Part shown: one piece after another, positions 59,704 to 64,000 of the stretch
Position numbering within the stretch: the stretch's first letter is position 1
Layout of the letters: each line of letters begins with the position of its first letter
Assembly: GCF_043729335.1 (NCBI RefSeq)
Contig: NZ_JAYTLQ010000026.1
Coordinates: forward strand, 124,001-188,000
DNA from: Crenothrix sp043729335
GTDB taxonomy: Bacteria; Pseudomonadota; Gammaproteobacteria; Methylococcales; Methylomonadaceae
DNA: 64,000 bases
Direction: 5' to 3'
Translations under genes and position numbers: made by a program
Notes under the pieces: model-generated
What the model was told of the DNA's origin: nothing
Database searches by the model: none
Seen by the model: the letters and a program-made list of their open reading frames with translations, nothing else

Positions 59704-60990
59704 TTACTGTTTTTTGAAGCGGGCATAATAAAAGCCATCCATACCTGATTCGCCACTGATAATTTGTTTGCCAACGGGTCGTATCATGCCCCAATCGGAC
59801 AAAATTGGCCACTCAATGGCATCTGAGTGTGTGGCTAAAAATGCCGCCGCTTGCTGTTCATTTTCTGACTTAAGTATGGAGCACGTTGCATACAGCAGGG
59901 TTCCACCGATAGCGAGCATTGACCACGCGGCTTCGAGCAGGTTTTTTTGTAAGACCTGTAATTGCGCAATATCTTCAACTCTTCGCAGCAATTTAATATC
60001 AGGATGACGGCGAATAACGCCCAGTGCCGAGCAAGGGGCATCTAATAAAATACGCTGAAACGGGATATTATCCCACCAATCTTGTGGTGTTGCGGCATCT
60101 GCAACTATCTGGGTAGCCTGCAATTGCAAACGCTGCAAGTTTTCGCTAACGCGCACCATTCTGGAGTCATCAATATCAACAGCGATTAATTCTTTTAAAT
60201 GCGGCTGGCTTTCCAAAATATGCGCGGTTTTGCCGCCTGGCGCAGCGCACAAATCCAATACCCGATCCCCCGTTTGTACATCCAGCAGTTCGGCAGCCAG
60301 TTGCGCGGCGCTGTCCTGCACTGAAATTAAGCCTTGTGCAAAGCCGGGTAGTAATTCTACCGCGACAGGTTTATGCAAGATAATGGCGCTTGCGCACTGT
60401 GGCGGCGCAGTGCCAGAAATATCGTGTTGGTTCAGTTGCTGTAAGTAATTGTCACGGCTGATTTTTGACAGATTAACCCGCAGGCTCATAGGCGGTTGCA
60501 GGTTGTTTTGAGCAAAAATCTGTGCCGATTGTTCAGGCCAGCTTTGGCTAATCTGTTCAATCAGCCAATCAGGGTGGCTGGTTGCCGCTGATAAAGTGTT
60601 ATCGGCAGCAGCTTCCAGTTCGGTTTGTTTTCTCAGGTAGTTTCTAAGCAGTGCATTGATAAGACCTTTTGCCCAGGCTTTTTTGCCGACCGCTGCCACT
60701 GTCTCAGATATTGCCGCATAAGGTTTTACCCGCATAAAGCCCAGTTGATACAGCCCCACCAACGCTAAGGCTTTGATGCTGGTATCTTTTAACGGCTTAT
60801 CGAGTAATTGGCTGAGAATGAAATCCAGTCGGTAATAATACCGGCACACACCATAACAAATGGCTTGTACAAAAGCGCGATCTTTGCTGGATTCGATGGT
60901 TTGCAAAGCTGAGTCCAAGGCCATTGTTAGCGATTGTCCTTCGTCTATTATGGAAGACAAAACTTGTGCAGCAACGCGGCGTGTATTCAC
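59704..60990 (-). CDS. rsmB: 16S rRNA (cytosine-C5)-methyltransferase RsmB
   Basis: SAM-dependent methylase that modifies C967 of 16S rRNA. An N-terminal NusB-like domain precedes the Rossmann domain with CAAPGGKTAHILE (SAM motif), the catalytic DAPCSALGVIRRHPDIK and the second catalytic cysteine in YATCSILKSENEQQ. Length (428 aa) is normal. It follows fmt by 7 nt, the conserved def-fmt-rsmB order. Confidence 0.96.
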   Translation of the reverse strand: MNTRRVAAQVLSSIIDEGQSLTMALDSALQTIESSKDRAFVQAICYGVCRYYYRLDFILSQLLDKPLKDTSIKALALVGLYQLGFMRVKPYAAISETVAAVGKKAWAKGLINALLRNYLRKQTELEAAADNTLSAATSHPDWLIEQISQSWPEQSAQIFAQNNLQPPMSLRVNLSKISRDNYLQQLNQHDISGTAPPQCASAIILHKPVAVELLPGFAQGLISVQDSAAQLAAELLDVQTGDRVLDLCAAPGGKTAHILESQPHLKELIAVDIDDSRMVRVSENLQRLQLQATQIVADAATPQDWWDNIPFQRILLDAPCSALGVIRRHPDIKLLRRVEDIAQLQVLQKNLLEAAWSMLAIGGTLLYATCSILKSENEQQAAAFLATHSDAIEWPILSDWGMIRPVGKQIISGESGMDGFYYARFKKQ

Positions 60991-60997
60991 TGATTAT

Positions 60998-61921
60998 TCA
61001 ACCTAATATCAAATCATTAACAGAGTGGGCATTCAGAAAAGCATGAATGGGCAGGCGCTTGCCGCCGGGTAATTGCACTTCTAATATACGCAGCCGACCT
61101 TGTCCTGTCGCCACGTCCATCTGCTTGTGTGTGGCGCTAACGGTGCCGGGTGGCTCTTTTGTGTGTGCATCCAAGACTTCGGCTTGCCAAATCCTTAAGA
61201 CATTACCCTGGTATAGCGTTTGCGCAACTGGCCAGGCATTTAAGCCTCTTATTTTTCGGCCAATATCCTGAGCCGATGTTGACCAGTCTATGACAGCTTC
61301 CTGCTTGGATAATTTCTCTGCATAGGTAACTAGCGATTCATCCTGTTTTTCGGGATGTAGCGTAGCGTTTTTTAGCTGTATCAATACCTTGGAAAGGCCA
61401 ATAGCGCCTAATGTCGATAATTTATCGTGTAAATTACTGGCAGTATCCTGGTTATTTATCGCGTATTCTTCTTTATGCAGCATATCGCCAGCATCAAGTT
61501 TAAGCGCCACTTGCATAATGGTGACGCCGGTTTTGTCATCCCCAGCCATGAGTGCCCGTTGAATAGGCGCGGCACCGCGCCAGCGGGGTAACAATGAGCC
61601 ATGCACATTCAAACAGCCTAATCTGGGCAAATCCAGCACCGTCTGCGGCAATATCATGCCATAAGCGACCACAATAATAAGATCGGCATTAAATGCCGCC
61701 AGTTGCCCTAAATCGTCAGGATTTTTTAAAGACAGCGGTTGTAAAACCGGAATATTGGCCTGTAATGCCAGTTCTTTAACAGGGCTAGGCTGTAGTTTTT
61801 GGCCTCTGCCGGCAGGGCGATCCGGTTGGGTGTAAACTGCACAGACATCATGCTGGGAATCCAGCAACATTTGCAAGCTGGGTACGGCAAACGCGGGCGT
61901 ACCCGCAAAAACAATTTTCAT
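60998..61921 (-). CDS. fmt: Methionyl-tRNA formyltransferase
   Basis: Formylates initiator Met-tRNA using 10-formyl-THF. It has MKIVFAGTPAFAVPSLQMLL, the active-site block NVHGSLLPRWRGAAPIQRALMAGD and the C-terminal OB-fold. Length (307 aa) is normal. Its ATG overlaps the def stop codon (ATGA), so the two are translationally coupled. Confidence 0.97.
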   Translation of the reverse strand: MKIVFAGTPAFAVPSLQMLLDSQHDVCAVYTQPDRPAGRGQKLQPSPVKELALQANIPVLQPLSLKNPDDLGQLAAFNADLIIVVAYGMILPQTVLDLPRLGCLNVHGSLLPRWRGAAPIQRALMAGDDKTGVTIMQVALKLDAGDMLHKEEYAINNQDTASNLHDKLSTLGAIGLSKVLIQLKNATLHPEKQDESLVTYAEKLSKQEAVIDWSTSAQDIGRKIRGLNAWPVAQTLYQGNVLRIWQAEVLDAHTKEPPGTVSATHKQMDVATGQGRLRILEVQLPGGKRLPIHAFLNAHSVNDLILG

Positions 61922-62430
61922 GATTTGACTTGATTCAGTTTATGAATTTTTTCCAACTTTGATTTAATGCGTTGTCGTTTTAATGAGGATATATAATCTA
62001 CAAATAATTTGCCTTCCAGATGATCCAGTTCGTGCTGTATGCAAACCGCCAGTAAATCGCGGGCTTGCAGCTCAAAAGCTTTGCCATCCCTGTCTAATGC
62101 TTTTACTGTGATGTGTTCAGCGCGTTTAACTTTTTCGTAAAAGCCAGGCACAGAAAGACAGCCTTCTTCGGATTCTTCAATGCCGTCTTTTTCAATAATT
62201 TCCGGATTAATGAAAAACAAAGGCTCATTTTTTTCTTCGCTAATATCGATAACGATGACCCGCTGCTGGACATTGACTTGGGTTGCAGCCAAGCCAACGC
62301 CACGCGCCTCATACATGGTTTCCAGCATGTCATCAGCCAGTTTTTTGATGGAATGATCGATTTTATGAACGACCGCCGCTTTTTTACGCAAACGTTCATC
62401 AGGAAATTCGAGAATGGTTAAAATAGTCAA
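61918..62430 (-). CDS. def: Peptide deformylase
   Basis: Metallo-enzyme that removes the formyl group from nascent proteins. Motifs are GVGLAATQV, EEGCLSVPG (metal Cys) and QHELDHLEG (two His and the catalytic Glu). I place the start at TTG 62430 because GGAGGA lies 6 nt upstream and the protein then begins MTILTILEFPDERLR as in the family; the upstream ATG frame at 62481 adds an unconserved extension. Length is 170 aa. First gene of def-fmt-rsmB, divergent from the LysM gene. Confidence 0.96.
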   Translation of the reverse strand: MTILTILEFPDERLRKKAAVVHKIDHSIKKLADDMLETMYEARGVGLAATQVNVQQRVIVIDISEEKNEPLFFINPEIIEKDGIEESEEGCLSVPGFYEKVKRAEHITVKALDRDGKAFELQARDLLAVCIQHELDHLEGKLFVDYISSLKRQRIKSKLEKIHKLNQVKS

Positions 62431-62528
62431 CGACACTCCTCCGTTAATATAATTGAATACTGGAATTCTAACTGAATTCATCTAAACTTTGAATTCGCAC
62501 ACATTAAAAAGACCTCTCAGGACTCGAT

Positions 62529-63656
62529 ATGGCTTTTCCAACACCGATAAGATTACTTGTACCTTTGCTGTTTAGCATGAGCGTTTGGGCAGATGAAATA
62601 CAGCTTAATCCCAATCATCCAGGCCAATATACCGTTGTTGAAGGCGATACTCTATGGGCTATTTCGGGGCAATTTTTGCAACGCCCTTCGCAATGGCCGG
62701 AGCTGTGGAGTTACAATTCCCAAATACGCAACCCGCATCTTATCTATCCTGGCGATACCATATACTTTTCAACGGTTGATGGTAAGCCTCGCCTTAGCTT
62801 TTCCAGGGACACACTGCAATACCAATCAGATCAAGCACGTTTTAATGACAACGCGGATTGTGGTATAGAAAATGAAGATATTACCACTGGACGTACTAAT
62901 TATGCGCTAGCGACCGGAAAATTATCACCGTGTGTTAGGGTAACTGACATTAAGAAAGCGGTTCAGCTTATTGCCACCGATGAAATTGACCAGTTTTTGA
63001 CGTCTCCGCGCGTAGTCGGCGCTAACGAGCTTAATAGCGCTCCGTACATTGTTGATCTGGCCGGTGAGCATCTTATCGCGGGTACCGGTAATAAGCTTTA
63101 CGTGCGCGGTATGGTACAGCCAAAAACCATGTCTTACACTATCTACAGACCCGGTGATGCCTATATTCGCCCCGGAAGCAAAGAAATTTTGGGTTACGAA
63201 GCTAAATATATCGGCAATGCCAGCTTGCAAGAGGAAGGCAATCCAGCCACTTTAATGATTACTAAAGCCAATAGCGAAATTCGCATCGGCGATAGAATTA
63301 TGGCCAATATTGAGGAAAATGTCAGTCTCAATTATTTTCCAAGGCCACCCGAACAAACCATAAATTCCAGTATTATTAGCGTGCTAGGAGGGGTTTCGCA
63401 AATTGGTCGCTACAATGTGGTGGTGATCGATAGGGGAACAGATGAAGGGCTTTTGCCCGGTCATGAACTGGATATTTACAAGCGCGGTAAAATTGCCCGA
63501 GATCCTTACAGCGTAATTAAAAACGATGTCGTCAAGCTGCCTGATGAGTTTGCCGGTACGTTGATGGTGTTCCGTCCCTTTGAGCATATCAGTTACGCCT
63601 TGGTGATGAAAGCTTCACAGGCCATACATGTACTTGATAAAGTACAGACCCCCTGA
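62529..63656 (+). CDS. LysM-domain peptidoglycan-binding protein
   Basis: 375-aa exported protein with a short signal peptide (cleavage near VWA-DEIQ). A LysM domain lies at about residues 34-80 (YTVVEGDTLWAISGQFL to HLIYPGDTIYF). The remainder has no clear catalytic motif, but includes a FRPFEHISYALVMKA segment near the end that recurs in LysM proteins located beside dprA. In gammaproteobacteria this gene sits divergent from def-fmt and upstream of dprA, as here. A role in cell-wall maintenance is inferred. Confidence 0.9.
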   Translation: MAFPTPIRLLVPLLFSMSVWADEIQLNPNHPGQYTVVEGDTLWAISGQFLQRPSQWPELWSYNSQIRNPHLIYPGDTIYFSTVDGKPRLSFSRDTLQYQSDQARFNDNADCGIENEDITTGRTNYALATGKLSPCVRVTDIKKAVQLIATDEIDQFLTSPRVVGANELNSAPYIVDLAGEHLIAGTGNKLYVRGMVQPKTMSYTIYRPGDAYIRPGSKEILGYEAKYIGNASLQEEGNPATLMITKANSEIRIGDRIMANIEENVSLNYFPRPPEQTINSSIISVLGGVSQIGRYNVVVIDRGTDEGLLPGHELDIYKRGKIARDPYSVIKNDVVKLPDEFAGTLMVFRPFEHISYALVMKASQAIHVLDKVQTP

Positions 63657-64000
63657 GCACCTTCAACCAGCCTACCGAAGACATCAAATACTGGCTGGCG
63701 TTATTACGTACGCCAAGTGTGGGTTGCAAAACTTTTGTTAAGTTGTTGTTAACCCACACACCCGCTCAGTTATTTGAAGAATCTGCCTCATCCCTCAGAG
63801 CCTTGCGCTTAAAAAGTGAAAGCATCGAAGCTATTCAAAAACCGGATTGGCCGCGTGTCGATTTGGATTTGCTGTGGTTAGAGGGTAAAAATAACAGTGT
63901 TATTACGCTTAATGATGCCAATTACCCCGCCCAACTCAAAGAAATTTTCGATCCACCCCCCCTCCTGTTTGTACGCGGCAAGCCAGAGCTGTTATCATGG
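63653..64000 (+). CDS. dprA: DNA-processing protein DprA, 5' part (cut by window end)
   Basis: DprA loads RecA on incoming single-stranded DNA during natural transformation. Visible is the N-terminal SAM-like region (EDIKYWLALLRTPSVGCKTFVKLLL) and the start of the Rossmann part (ITLNDANYPAQLKEIFDPPPLLFVRGK). The frame has no ATG near its head: CTG at 63653, overlapping the LysM stop codon, is the first possible start, and a later start is also possible. The 3' part is outside the window. Confidence 0.85.
   Translation, partial: MSTFNQPTEDIKYWLALLRTPSVGCKTFVKLLLTHTPAQLFEESASSLRALRLKSESIEAIQKPDWPRVDLDLLWLEGKNNSVITLNDANYPAQLKEIFDPPPLLFVRGKPELLSW

Noticed and set aside
1..64000. tRNA, rRNA, insertion sequences, prophage and CRISPR arrays
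   Set aside because: I scanned for T-loop patterns, transposase motifs, phage structural genes and regularly spaced repeats and saw none; a covariance search could still find one I missed.

Overview
The window most likely comes from a gammaproteobacterial (type I) methanotroph or a close methylotroph of moderate to low GC content. The strongest evidence is a tetrahydromethanopterin/methylofuran C1-transfer cluster at 34.6-41.9 kb, with fae, mch and the methylotroph 'orf5/orf7' genes. Gammaproteobacterial synteny agrees: engB // cytochrome c4 - dsbA; def-fmt-rsmB with a LysM gene and dprA; rplM-rpsI. No pmo, mmo or mxa gene lies in the window, so methane use is inferred. I saw no rRNA, tRNA, CRISPR array or insertion sequence.

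Layout. 0-10 kb: a diguanylate cyclase, DsbA, cytochrome c4, EngB, GlnS, two duplicated small secreted proteins, YggX, MutY and a shortened AsmA. 10-20 kb: a possible MITE, a peroxiredoxin, an AP2-like protein, a hybrid sensor kinase, and three consecutive exported proteins whose predicted mature N-terminus is histidine (candidate copper proteins). 19-31 kb: HemL, CobO, a DEAD-box helicase, Fbp, a SemiSWEET, a DnaA-box cluster, RapA, a decayed cobQ followed by intact cobU/cobP, and a candidate small RNA with its own promoter and terminator. 31-34.5 kb: a TonB-dependent receptor and a repeat-containing protein.

34.6-42 kb is the C1 cluster. Fae condenses formaldehyde with H4MPT and Mch hydrolyses methenyl-H4MPT. 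The flanking ATP-grasp, CitG-like, MfnD-like, MfnF-like and HisA-like genes probably build the cofactors H4MPT and methylofuran. 42-49.5 kb: a phosphopantetheinyl transferase, a fused membrane spermidine-synthase-like protein, small NIF3-like and Cys-cluster proteins, and a SNF2 helicase with two SWIM fingers.

49.5-54.2 kb looks accessory: a DUF2442 remnant, BrnTA and HicAB toxin-antitoxin pairs, a protein fragment, and a large exported LamG-domain protein. That gene's 5' end contains eleven perfect copies of a 7-bp repeat, which puts the ATG out of frame with the signal peptide. This is the signature of a phase-variable gene in the OFF state and is the most striking observation here. 54.5-64 kb returns to core genes: rplM-rpsI, an NtrY/NtrX-type two-component system with a degenerate AAA+ domain, rsmB-fmt-def, a LysM protein and the start of dprA.
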